NCBI GenBank assembly: GCA_036278435.1
Contig: DASULA010000104.1
Coordinates: 1 to 6,855 of the forward strand
Reading direction: 5' to 3'
DNA length: 6,855 nucleotides
Source: DASULA01 sp036278435
GTDB lineage: Bacteria > Actinomycetota > Actinomycetes > Mycobacteriales > DASULA01
Each line of letters starts with the position of its first letter. The first letter of the stretch is position 1. Shown here piece after piece: positions 1-5,548 of the stretch. Under the pieces are notes generated by a model. The model was not told where the DNA came from, ran no database searches, and saw only the letters and a list, made by a program, of their open reading frames with translations. The position numbers were made by a program, and so were the translations under genes.

Positions 1-312
1 CCGCTGACCCGGGGCGGCCGGCTGCGCCGGAACCTGAGGCTGTCCGGGGAGGCGGTCGCGTTGATCGTGCGCACCCACGCCGCCGCGGCCGGGCTGGACC
101 CGCGGTTCGTCGCCGACCTGGCCGCCCACTCGGTGCGGGCCGGCGCGGCCACCGACGCCCTGCACGCCGGCGAGGACCCCTACGAGGTCGCCCGGCTGCT
201 CGGCCACTCCGGCCTGGACACCCTACGGGTCTACGACCGGCGACTCGGCGCCGGCGGCCAAGCACTCGCCCGCGCCCGCACGCTCCCCGACAGCGCCGGC
301 TCCACCCACTGA
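1..312 (+). CDS. Tyrosine recombinase/integrase, C-terminal end (5' truncated by window)
   Basis: The open frame enters from the left edge without a start and ends at TGA 310-312, giving 103 residues. What is visible is the end of the phage-integrase catalytic domain. The HxxR box reads HSVRAG, with His at 127 and Arg at 136. The third catalytic block reads LLGHSGLDTLRVYDR, with His at 205 and the nucleophilic Tyr at 232, nine residues apart as is usual in this family. Such enzymes cut and rejoin DNA through a 3'-phosphotyrosine link, acting in integration, excision or resolution. The HSxRAG...GH.....Y pattern resembles integrases of actinobacterial mobile elements. The catalytic end looks intact; the N-terminal arm-binding and SAM-like domains lie outside the window. 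A tRNA-like T-arm lies 20 nt after the stop, which fits an element integrase next to its attachment site. A chromosomal or degenerate recombinase is also possible. Confidence 0.88.
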   Translation, partial: PLTRGGRLRRNLRLSGEAVALIVRTHAAAAGLDPRFVADLAAHSVRAGAATDALHAGEDPYEVARLLGHSGLDTLRVYDRRLGAGGQALARARTLPDSAGSTH

Positions 313-321
313 CCAGCCGAA

Positions 322-356
322 CTGGGACCGCCGGGGGTTCGAATCCGCCGGTCCAG
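322..356 (+). other. Hairpin with tRNA-like T-arm; candidate attachment site or integrase terminator
   Basis: Just after the integrase stop, CTGG-g-ACCG (322-330) pairs with CGGTCCAG (349-356): eight pairs with one bulged G. The loop contains TTCGAAT (338-344), the invariant tRNA T-loop form. It is flanked by GGGGG (333-337) and CCGCC (345-349), which pair at four of five positions. No D-arm or anticodon arm is visible upstream, because the integrase gene occupies that place. Two readings are possible. One is a tRNA 3'-end copy marking an attL/attR junction, as is common for actinobacterial integrative elements. The other is a simple transcription terminator for the integrase. The mismatch in the T-stem and the missing tRNA body keep confidence low. 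Confidence 0.38.
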
Positions 357-359
357 GGT

Positions 360-395
360 CTGGCACACCGGGCAGACCTGGCACACCGGGCGGTC
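360..395 (+). repeat. 18-bp tandem direct repeat, two copies
   Basis: Two adjacent copies with period 18 start with CTGGCACACCGGGC (360-373 and 378-391). Counted as 361-378 against 379-396 they agree at 16 of 18 bases. They lie between the T-arm hairpin and the promoter of the zinc-ribbon gene. They could be a chance duplication, or a binding site pair such as integrase arm sites or a regulator operator. No function can be assigned. Confidence 0.6.
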
Positions 396-404
396 CGGCC
401 GCCC

Positions 405-416
405 TATCCTGGTGGG
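405..416 (+). promoter_or_regulatory. Leaderless -10 element for the zinc-ribbon gene
   Basis: TATCCT at 405-410 fits the actinobacterial TANNNT -10 box. It ends six bases before the GTG start at 417, so transcription would be expected to begin at or beside the start codon. The start has no upstream purine-rich Shine-Dalgarno site that could be separated from this box. No convincing -35 is seen. The inference is a leaderless mRNA. Confidence 0.5.
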
Positions 417-617
417 GTGCCCCGTTACGAATACCGCTGCCGCACCTGCCGGTCGACGTTCGAACTGTCCCGGCCGATGACCGAGGCATCCACACCGGTG
501 GACTGCCCGGACGGGCACGCCGACACGGTCAAACTGCTGTCCACCGTGGCCGTCACCGGCGCCGCCCGACCCGCCGCCGCCGGCGGGTGCTGCGGCGGTG
601 CCTGCGGCTGCGGCTGA
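417..617 (+). CDS. FmdB-family zinc-ribbon protein
   Basis: This 66-residue protein starts MPRYEYRC, the signature opening of the FmdB putative regulatory family. These are small zinc ribbons often found near unrelated metabolic genes; their molecular role is not settled. The ligand candidates are Cys8 and Cys11 (CxxC) and Cys30. In place of the second classical CxxC the protein has CPDGH, so His34 probably supplies the fourth ligand; this form is familiar in actinobacterial members. The tail is Ala/Gly-rich and ends in a Cys-rich CCGGACGCG, giving four more Cys (58, 59, 63, 65) that may bind metal or respond to redox. The GTG start is fixed by the MPxYEYRC alignment and the -10 box just before it. 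The ogt gene begins 3 nt after its stop, so the two are probably co-transcribed. A zinc-binding or regulatory role is inferred from the family only. Confidence 0.85.
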   Translation: MPRYEYRCRTCRSTFELSRPMTEASTPVDCPDGHADTVKLLSTVAVTGAARPAAAGGCCGGACGCG

Positions 618-620
618 CCG

Positions 621-1127
621 GTGTCCGATCCCGCCGGACCGCGCCGGACCCACACCGTGCTGGACAGCCCGATCGGCCCGCTCACCCTGCTGGCGACCGA
701 CGACGCCCTGACCGGCCTGCACCTGCTGGAACGCCGGCACCCGCCCGACCCGGAGAGGTTCGGCGAGCCCGACCCCACCCGGTTCACCGAGGCCGCCGAC
801 CAGTTGCGTGCCTACTTCGCCGGCCACCTGACCGAGTTCGACCTGCCACTGGCACCGGCCGGCACCCCGTTCCAGCAGCGGGTCTGGGCAGAACTGCGGG
901 CGATCCCCTACGGGCGGACCGCGTCCTACGGACAGATCGCCGCCCAACTCGGCAAACCCACCGCGGCCCGGGCGGTCGGCGCGGCCAACGGCCGGAACCC
1001 GATCAGCATCATCGTGCCCTGCCACCGGCTGGTCAGCTCCACCGGCGGGTTGATCAGCTACGGCGGCGGCCTGGAACGCAAGGCGTGGCTGCTCGCCCAC
1101 GAACGGCGCACCGGCACCGCGGTTTGA
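621..1127 (+). CDS. ogt: Methylated-DNA--protein-cysteine S-methyltransferase
   Basis: This 168-residue suicide repair protein transfers the alkyl group from O6-alkylguanine (and less well O4-alkylthymine) in DNA to its own cysteine. Residues 1-75 form the variable N-terminal domain and about 83-165 the DNA-binding, active-site domain. The IVPCHR motif holds acceptor Cys134 (codon 1020-1022). By spacing from that Cys, the known functional residues of the family are all present: Tyr103 and Arg117 (arginine finger) in the helix-turn-helix, Asn126 of the hinge, His135 and Glu161. The protein is therefore predicted to be fully active. Its length is normal for the Ogt class, without an AdaA/AdaB fusion. 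The GTG start lies 3 nt after the zinc-ribbon gene, with no clear Shine-Dalgarno site, which suggests translation coupled to that gene. No adaptive-response regulator is in the window. The gene ends inside a hairpin shared with the convergent antiporter gene. Confidence 0.96.
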   Translation: MSDPAGPRRTHTVLDSPIGPLTLLATDDALTGLHLLERRHPPDPERFGEPDPTRFTEAADQLRAYFAGHLTEFDLPLAPAGTPFQQRVWAELRAIPYGRTASYGQIAAQLGKPTAARAVGAANGRNPISIIVPCHRLVSSTGGLISYGGGLERKAWLLAHERRTGTAV

Positions 1128-1150
1128 CCCGCCGGCGGCCGGTCAAACCG
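1120..1150. terminator. Bidirectional terminator hairpin between ogt and antiporter
   Basis: CGGTTTGACC (1120-1129) and GGTCAAACCG (1141-1150) are perfect 10-bp inverted arms around an 11-base GC-rich loop. The loop region itself contains the palindrome CCGCCGGCGG (1129-1138). The left arm contains the ogt stop TGA (1125-1127). The right arm contains the antiporter stop TGA read on the minus strand (1145-1143). The gap between the two coding regions is only 15 bp. There is no U-tract, as is common for actinobacterial terminators. Confidence 0.7.
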
Positions 1151-2630
1151 TGCCGCCGGCCCCCGGTCGGTGCGGCCGGAACAACTCGGCCACCTCCACC
1201 GGATGCGCCGGATCGGTGAGCAGCACGACCTCGTCACCGGACCGCAGTACGGTCGACCCGGCCGCGGGCAGGAGCTGGCCGGACCGGATCACCAGGGTGA
1301 TCCAGGCGCCCTCGCCCAAATCCAACTCACCGATGGTTTTCCCGTCCGCCGGGGCCCGAGGCGCCAGCACGTACCGGCGCAACCCGGATGGTTCGTGCCG
1401 CAGCCGCACCCCGATCGCCCACGGCTCGGGCTCGACCACGTGCACCGGGATCCGACACCAGCGGGCCACCGCCGGCACCGAACCACCCTGCACCACCACC
1501 GAGAACGCCACCACCACGAACACCACGCCGTAGAGCCGCTCGGTGCCGGGCACCCCGGAGGTGAGCACCAGCGTGCCGAGCAGGATCGGCACCGCGCCCT
1601 TGAGCCCCGCCCACGACACGAACGCCCGCTCCCGGCGGGTCAGCCGAACCGGCAGTAGCAGCACCCCCACCAACACCGGCCGGACAACCACCGCCAGCAG
1701 CACCGACAGCACCAACCCGGACAACCAGACCCGCCGGTCACCGAGCCCACCCAGGTCGATACTCAGCCCCAGCACGACGAACGCCACGATCTCGGCCAGG
1801 CTGGCCAACGACGAGTGGAACCGTTCGATCTCCCCCTTGTACGGGGCACGCTCGTCGCCCACCAGGATGCCGGCGGTGAACACGGCCAGAAACCCCGAAC
1901 CGTGCGCCACCGTGGCCGCGCCGTAGATGATCACCGCGCCGGCGAGCACGCGCAGCGGATACAGCCCCTCGCTGGGCAACGCCACCCGCCGCATGACCGC
2001 CAGCAGCGCGACCGCGCCGGCCACCCCGACCACCGCACCGATCGCGATCTGTTCGGTGAACGTGACGACCACGTGTCCGGCCGTCCCCACCCCACCGGCG
2101 CCACCCGCGCCGAGCAGCGCGATCATCAACGCGATGCCGACCGGGTCGTTGGCCCCGGATTCCCCCTCCAGCAGCGAACCGCTGCGCCCGGACAGCCGCC
2201 GGCGGCCGAGCACCGAGAACACCACAGCCGGGTCGGTCGGCGCCAACGCGGTGCCGATCAGCGCCGACGCCCGCCAGCCCACGCCCAGCACCAGGTGGGC
2301 TGCCAGCGCGGCCCCGGCCGCGGTGACGAACGTGCCGACCACCCCGATCCAGACCACCGGCCCGGCCACCGTGCCGAACCGGCGCCGACCGATGTTCATG
2401 CCACCGTCGAACAGGATCACCACCAGGGCCACCGTGACGACACGTTCGACCTGCCGGATGGGCAGCCCACCCAACCCCGGCCACAGGTCCGAGGCCAGGG
2501 CGGAGAACACCAGGAAGATCGCCGGGGCCGGCACCCGGACGCTCGCGCTGAGCCGGTTGGAGGAGACCGCCAGCGCCACAGCCACCGCGGTCACCAGCAG
2601 GACCAGGCCGAAGGCGTACGCGTCAGCCAC
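1143..2630 (-). CDS. CPA1/NhaP2-CvrA type cation/proton antiporter with RCK_C domain
   Basis: This integral membrane antiporter of about 495 residues is predicted to exchange K+ or Na+ for H+ and so help control pH, turgor and ion content. From the GTG start, hydrophobic segments begin at residue 4 and continue to about 385, enough for roughly 12 membrane spans. The core motifs of the family are visible: LAPTDPAVVFSVL near 129-141, ESGANDP near 157-163 with the Asn-Asp pair typical of electroneutral CPA1 exchangers, and RERAF-W-GLKGAVPILL near 333-351. Residues from about 402 to 487 form a soluble TrkA-C/RCK_C-like domain (GKTIGELDLGEGAWITLVIR, then SGDEVVLLTDP), likely a ligand-sensing module. 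The frame continues upstream to a TTG at 2687, but the extra residues are Cys/Gly-rich and untypical. GTG at 2630 has a weak GGCGG site 7 nt upstream and places the first helix at the N-terminus. The transported ion cannot be told from the sequence. Confidence 0.92.
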   Translation of the reverse strand: MADAYAFGLVLLVTAVAVALAVSSNRLSASVRVPAPAIFLVFSALASDLWPGLGGLPIRQVERVVTVALVVILFDGGMNIGRRRFGTVAGPVVWIGVVGTFVTAAGAALAAHLVLGVGWRASALIGTALAPTDPAVVFSVLGRRRLSGRSGSLLEGESGANDPVGIALMIALLGAGGAGGVGTAGHVVVTFTEQIAIGAVVGVAGAVALLAVMRRVALPSEGLYPLRVLAGAVIIYGAATVAHGSGFLAVFTAGILVGDERAPYKGEIERFHSSLASLAEIVAFVVLGLSIDLGGLGDRRVWLSGLVLSVLLAVVVRPVLVGVLLLPVRLTRRERAFVSWAGLKGAVPILLGTLVLTSGVPGTERLYGVVFVVVAFSVVVQGGSVPAVARWCRIPVHVVEPEPWAIGVRLRHEPSGLRRYVLAPRAPADGKTIGELDLGEGAWITLVIRSGQLLPAAGSTVLRSGDEVVLLTDPAHPVEVAELFRPHRPGAGGTV

Positions 2631-2726
2631 GGTGACGCCGCCACGGACACCGCACGGGACACCACATGTGCACCCCCGGTCAGCCAAGGACGGTTGCCGA
2701 CCAGGCTTCCCGGCGCACCGGTCGTC

Positions 2727-2732
2727 ACCCTA
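2727..2732 (-). promoter_or_regulatory. Possible -10 box for the antiporter gene
   Basis: On the minus strand TAGGGT (2732 to 2727) fits TANNNT and would give a leader of about 90 nt before the GTG at 2630. No matching -35 is evident at the usual distance, so this is weak. Confidence 0.22.
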
Positions 2733-2744
2733 TCGCGGCCGGCC

Positions 2745-2759
2745 ACCCGCGACGCGGGT
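2745..2759. repeat. Short perfect inverted repeat in divergent intergenic region
   Basis: ACCCGC (2745-2750) and GCGGGT (2754-2759) pair perfectly around GAC. The repeat lies upstream of the antiporter start, between it and the divergent small gene. It may be an operator or just GC-rich noise. Confidence 0.35.
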
Positions 2760-2796
2760 ACGGCACGCGAGCACCGGTGAGGGTTACCAGGACCTC

Positions 2797-2816
2797 CCTG
2801 CCCGGAATCGGGCAGG
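2797..2816. promoter_or_regulatory. Perfect 8-bp inverted repeat next to -35; possible operator
   Basis: CCTGCCCG (2797-2804) and CGGGCAGG (2809-2816) are perfect inverted arms around GAAT. The element ends four bases before the TTGACT -35 box of the small gene and glmS transcription unit. That is a usual place for an operator of a dimeric regulator. It could instead form an RNA hairpin if transcription starts further upstream. Confidence 0.45.
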
Positions 2817-2820
2817 AATC

Positions 2821-2850
2821 TTGACTCCGACGGCACTCGGTTGCCACCCT
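2821..2850 (+). promoter_or_regulatory. Candidate promoter for the small gene-glmS unit
   Basis: TTGACT (2821-2826) is a good -35 box. CACCCT (2845-2850) after an 18-bp spacer keeps only the second A and last T of the -10 consensus. It ends seven bases before the ATG at 2858, which has no Shine-Dalgarno site, so a leaderless transcript is plausible. Confidence 0.42.
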
Positions 2851-2857
2851 CGCGGCC

Positions 2858-3127
2858 ATGAACCACCCGATCCCGCCGGACCTGGTGCGTCACGTGGCCG
2901 CATCCACCGGCCTTCCCCAAGCCACCGCGGCCCGGGTGATCGCCGACGTGATCGGTTACTTCGGCGAGACCACCGAACGGTTCGTCCGCCGCCGGCACGC
3001 CGAACTGCGCTCCCGCCAGTACCGCAACGACCAGATCTGGACGGCGATCTCCACCGAGCTGGCCGAACGCCCGGTGGCCGCCCCGCCGCTGACCGAACGC
3101 CAACTCCGCCGGATCGTCTACGGCTGA
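2858..3127 (+). CDS. Small conserved-looking hypothetical protein upstream of glmS
   Basis: I do not recognise a named family. The 89-residue product has no signal peptide, no membrane segment and no Cys. It appears mostly helical: an N-terminal helical part (about 5-37, TGLPQATAARVIADVIGYF), a strongly basic middle (ETTERFVRRRHAELRSRQ, about 38-55), then a second helical part and a conserved-looking end (LTERQLRRIVYG). The alternating hydrophobic pattern and the QATAARVIADV stretch are compatible with a small DNA- or protein-binding helical domain; this is inference. The codon pattern is that of a genuine gene, with third positions nearly all G or C. ATG 2858 is the natural start, with a candidate leaderless promoter just ahead. 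glmS begins 29 nt after its stop, so co-transcription is likely. It may serve GlmS or amino-sugar supply, or be an unrelated operon partner. Confidence 0.72.
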   Translation: MNHPIPPDLVRHVAASTGLPQATAARVIADVIGYFGETTERFVRRRHAELRSRQYRNDQIWTAISTELAERPVAAPPLTERQLRRIVYG

Positions 3128-3143
3128 CCGGCGAACCGAGAGC

Positions 3144-3149
3144 AGGAGA
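3144..3149 (+). promoter_or_regulatory. Ribosome binding site of glmS
   Basis: AGGAGA lies 7 nt before the GTG at 3157 and is among the strongest Shine-Dalgarno sites in this window. It decides the glmS start, where GTG-TGT-GGA places the catalytic Cys at position 2. The open frame runs on far upstream without meaning. Confidence 0.8.
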
Positions 3150-3156
3150 CCAACAC

Positions 3157-4992
3157 GTGTGTGGAATCGTCGGCTACGTCGGCCACCGTCCGGCCATCCC
3201 GATCCTGATCGAGGGCCTGCACCGGTTGGAGTACCGGGGCTATGACTCCGCCGGCGTCGCGGTGCCGCACCGGGGCCGGTTCCGGGTGACCAAGGCCGCC
3301 GTCCGGGTGGCCGCCCTGCGCGACCTGCTCGACGCCGCCGGTCCGGGTGTCGGGGCGAAGGCGGGCATCGGTCACACCCGGTGGGCCACCCACGGCGAAC
3401 CCAACGACGTCAACGCCCACCCGCACACCGACTCGGCCGGGCGAATCGCCGTGGTGCACAACGGGATCATCGAGAACGCCAGGAGGTTGCGGGCCGAACT
3501 CCTCACCTCCGGCACAAACCTGGTCTCCGACACCGACACCGAACTGGTTGCCCACCTGGTGGCAGCGGCCCGGGCCGCCGGCGCGGCCACCCTGGAGGAC
3601 GCGGTGCGGGCCACCCTGCACCGGATCGAGGGCGCCTACGGCCTGGCCGTGGCCGACGCCCGCGACCCCGGCGAGCTGGTGGTCGCCCGCAACGGCAGCC
3701 CGCTGCTGCTCGGGGTCGGTGCCGGCGAGATGTTCGTCGCCTCCGACCTGACCGCGCTGGTCCGGCACACCCAGCAGGTGGTGTACCTGGACGACGGCGA
3801 GTTGGCCACCGTCCGGGCGAACGAGTACCAGACCAGCACGCTGGCCGCCCGCCGCACCGACCGGGCCCCCACCGCGGTCGAGGCGTCCGCCGAGGACTAC
3901 GAACTCGGCGGACATCCGGACTTCATGACCAAGGAGATCCACGAACAGCCCGACGCGGTCCGACGCGCCCTGCTCGGCCGGCTGGACGACCGGTTCGCCA
4001 CCGCCCACCTGGGCGGGATCGACCTGCAACCGCGTGACCTGCGTGCCGTGGGCAGGGTCACGTTCCTCGGCTGCGGCTCGGCCCACTACGCAGCCCAGTT
4101 GGGCGCCGGCCTGGTCGAGGATCTGGCCCGGATCCCGGCCCGAGCCGAACCGGCGTCGGAGTTCCGCTACCGCAACCCGGTGATCGAACCGGACGCGCTG
4201 TTCGTCGCGGTCAGCCAGTCCGGCGAGACCGCCGACACCCTGGCCGCCGCCCAGGAACTCACTCGCAAGGGCGGCCGGCTGCTCGGCGTGGTCAACGTGG
4301 TGGGCAGCGCGATCGCCCGGGAATGCCGGAACGGGATCTTCCTGCACGCCGGCCCGGAGGTGTCGGTCGCCTCGACCAAGGCGTTCACCTCCATGGTGGT
4401 CAGCTTCGCCATGCTCGGCCTGCTTCTCGGTCGGCTCCGCGACCTGTCGGCCGCCGACGGGCGACGGATCGTGGCCGGCCTGCGCGCGCTGCCCGACCAG
4501 ATCGCCGGCATCCTGGCCGAGCAGACCGACGTCGCCGAGGTCGCCGACCGGTACGCCGGCGCCGGGCACGCGTTCTTCGTGGGTCGGGTGCGGGGCTGGC
4601 CGGTGGCACGCGAGGGGGCGCAGAAGCTCAAGGAGATTTCCTACCTGCACGCCGAGGCCTACCAGGCGTCCGAACTCAAACACGGCCCGCTGGCCCTGAT
4701 CGACCCGTCCATGCCCACCGTGGTCGTCATCCCCGACGACGACCTGCTGGCCAAGAACATCGGGACCGTCGAGGAGATCCGGGCCCGCGGTGGCCCGGTG
4801 ATCGTGGTGACCAACGCCGAGATCCCCGACCGCCTCGCCGACGCCACCATCCGGGTGCCCCGCAACGAACCGGAACTGGACCCCATTTTGCTCACCGTGC
4901 CGCTGCAACTGCTCGCACACCACGTCGCATCCCGCCTCGGCCGGGACATCGACCGCCCCCGCAACCTCGCCAAGAGCGTCACTGTCGAGTAG
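3157..4992 (+). CDS. glmS: Glutamine--fructose-6-phosphate aminotransferase (isomerizing)
   Basis: GlmS makes glucosamine-6-phosphate from fructose-6-phosphate and glutamine, the committed step to UDP-GlcNAc for peptidoglycan and other glycans. The 611-residue protein has the usual length. The N-terminal Ntn glutaminase domain (2-240) carries Cys2 (N-terminal after Met removal), RLEYRGYDSAG (23-33), HTRWATHG (73-80), NGIIEN (102-107) and SDTDTE (124-129). Two SIS sugar-isomerase domains follow, about 299-430 (FLGCGSAHYAAQ, SQSGET, STKAF) and 468-602. The second contains LKEISYLHAEAYQASELKHGP with catalytic Glu493 and His509. The C-tail NLAKSVTVE provides Lys606, the Schiff-base lysine. In SIS1 the loop reads CGSAH rather than the more usual CGTSY; this and the surrounding sequence resemble the second GlmS-like type found in some streptomycetes, so a paralogue elsewhere is possible. 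No glmS ribozyme is seen upstream. Confidence 0.97.
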   Translation: MCGIVGYVGHRPAIPILIEGLHRLEYRGYDSAGVAVPHRGRFRVTKAAVRVAALRDLLDAAGPGVGAKAGIGHTRWATHGEPNDVNAHPHTDSAGRIAVVHNGIIENARRLRAELLTSGTNLVSDTDTELVAHLVAAARAAGAATLEDAVRATLHRIEGAYGLAVADARDPGELVVARNGSPLLLGVGAGEMFVASDLTALVRHTQQVVYLDDGELATVRANEYQTSTLAARRTDRAPTAVEASAEDYELGGHPDFMTKEIHEQPDAVRRALLGRLDDRFATAHLGGIDLQPRDLRAVGRVTFLGCGSAHYAAQLGAGLVEDLARIPARAEPASEFRYRNPVIEPDALFVAVSQSGETADTLAAAQELTRKGGRLLGVVNVVGSAIARECRNGIFLHAGPEVSVASTKAFTSMVVSFAMLGLLLGRLRDLSAADGRRIVAGLRALPDQIAGILAEQTDVAEVADRYAGAGHAFFVGRVRGWPVAREGAQKLKEISYLHAEAYQASELKHGPLALIDPSMPTVVVIPDDDLLAKNIGTVEEIRARGGPVIVVTNAEIPDRLADATIRVPRNEPELDPILLTVPLQLLAHHVASRLGRDIDRPRNLAKSVTVE

Positions 4993-5010
4993 TTCAGGTG
5001 GTTGGTGTGC

Positions 5011-5080
5011 TTGTTTGTCCGAAAAACTCTGTATTATAGATTGAGACTTTTTTTTCTAATCGTTTAACTCTCAACTAACG
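5011..5080. other. AT-rich island after glmS with promoter-like boxes
   Basis: This stretch is far richer in A and T than anything else here and includes an eight-T run (5048-5055). On the plus strand it holds TTGTTT (5011-5016) with TATAGA (5035-5040) at 18-bp spacing. It also holds TTGAGA (5041-5046) with TTTAAC (5063-5068) at 16-bp spacing. On the minus strand there is a perfect TATAAT (5038 to 5033). TTGAGA (5041-5046) and TCTCAA (5069-5074) are inverted to each other. It may be a promoter region for the ABM gene, a terminator zone for glmS, or foreign DNA. Confidence 0.5.
5039..5076 (+). repeat. TTGAGAC-poly-T element, copy A
   Basis: ATTGAGACTTTTT at 5040-5052 begins a 36-base segment. 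It aligns without gaps to copy B at 5731-5766, with about 25 of 36 bases identical, including the last five, TCAAC. The distance between copies is 691 bp. Both have the layout TTGAGA, then 16 bp, then a TA-rich hexamer, like a promoter with an overlapping operator. Confidence 0.5.
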
Positions 5081-5173
5081 TCCCAGGGAGGTGCAGAATC
5101 GAGCCTTGCCGCCCAAGCAACCGGCGTTCCGGTCAACGGCTTCGTGCGCTGGGTGGCGACGCCCGCGCACCCG

Positions 5174-5179
5174 TAGATT
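5174..5179 (+). promoter_or_regulatory. Possible proximal -10 box for the ABM gene
   Basis: TAGATT fits TANNNT and would start a transcript near 5186, with a leader of about 30 nt to the ATG at 5217. No good -35 is present. The AT-rich boxes further upstream compete as the promoter. Confidence 0.25.
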
Positions 5180-5216
5180 CGGTCCATCCGCCAACGACGA
5201 CTGCTGGGAGCGTGCA

Positions 5217-5513
5217 ATGAGCAAGATCGGGCTGCTTGTCCGGATCGAGGCCAAACCGGAACATGCCGAGGCCGTCGCCGGCATGTTGCGCGGTGCGCTG
5301 GAACTCGCCCAGGCCGAGGGCGGCACGGTCACCTGGTTCTCGTTCCAGGAGGGCCCCACCACGTTCGGCGTGTTCGACACCTTCGACGACGAACAGGGCC
5401 GCACCAGCCACCTACAGGGCCGGATCGCCGCCGCCCTGATGGAGGCCGCGCCGACCATGCTGGCGTCCGCCCCGGACATCCGGCCGGTGGACCTCCTGGC
5501 CGCCACACACTAG
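5217..5513 (+). CDS. Antibiotic biosynthesis monooxygenase (ABM)-domain protein
   Basis: This 98-residue protein covers one ABM fold, a dimeric ferredoxin-like alpha/beta barrel used by cofactor-free quinone-forming monooxygenases, heme-degrading enzymes and many small proteins of unknown role. The pattern is typical. A first strand (IGLLVRIEAKPE) is followed by a helix (HAEAVAGMLRGALELAQAE). Then comes the strand pair TVTWFSFQEGPTTFGVFDTF, followed by a helix (QGRIAAALMEAAPTMLA) and a last strand (IRPVDLLAA). The substrate cannot be read from the sequence. ATG 5217 is chosen because GGGAG (5206-5210) lies 6 nt before it and the fold begins there. The frame stays open upstream to a GTG at 5091, but those 42 residues are Arg/Pro-rich and unlike a real N-terminus. 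No biosynthetic cluster is nearby. A large palindrome lies 35 nt downstream, and copies of an AT-rich element lie on both sides. Confidence 0.88.
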   Translation: MSKIGLLVRIEAKPEHAEAVAGMLRGALELAQAEGGTVTWFSFQEGPTTFGVFDTFDDEQGRTSHLQGRIAAALMEAAPTMLASAPDIRPVDLLAATH

Positions 5514-5548
5514 TGATCGGGTAGCTGGTCCGTCGTACCCCGTTTACC

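Noticed and set aside
231..1100. Long minus-strand open frame opposite fmdB and ogt (289 codons)
   Set aside because: Its product is Gly/Arg/Ala-rich low-complexity sequence without family features, and the plus-strand genes there are secure. Long antisense frames are expected in high-GC DNA.
2631..2687. TTG start at 2687 for the antiporter
   Set aside because: No Shine-Dalgarno site is seen before it, and the added peptide is Cys/Gly-rich, unlike the hydrophobic start of the family.
1927..3156. Upstream extension of the glmS frame into the antiporter region
   Set aside because: GlmS must begin with Met-Cys, which GTG-TGT at 3157 gives with a strong ribosome site. The upstream residues are a Pro/Arg/Thr-rich shadow.
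3118..4923. 601-codon minus-strand open frame opposite glmS
   Set aside because: It is a mirror of the strong codon bias of glmS. The peptide is Gly/Val/Asp/His-rich with no recognisable domain.
5020..5056. Rho-independent terminator for glmS ending in the T8 run
   Set aside because: No stable GC stem precedes the T run; only three-base complementarities such as CTC/GAG are present.
5091..5216. GTG start at 5091 extending the ABM protein by 42 residues
   Set aside because: The AGGGAGG site touches the GTG with no spacer, the added residues are Arg/Pro-rich, and ATG 5217 has a properly spaced GGGAG and matches the domain start.
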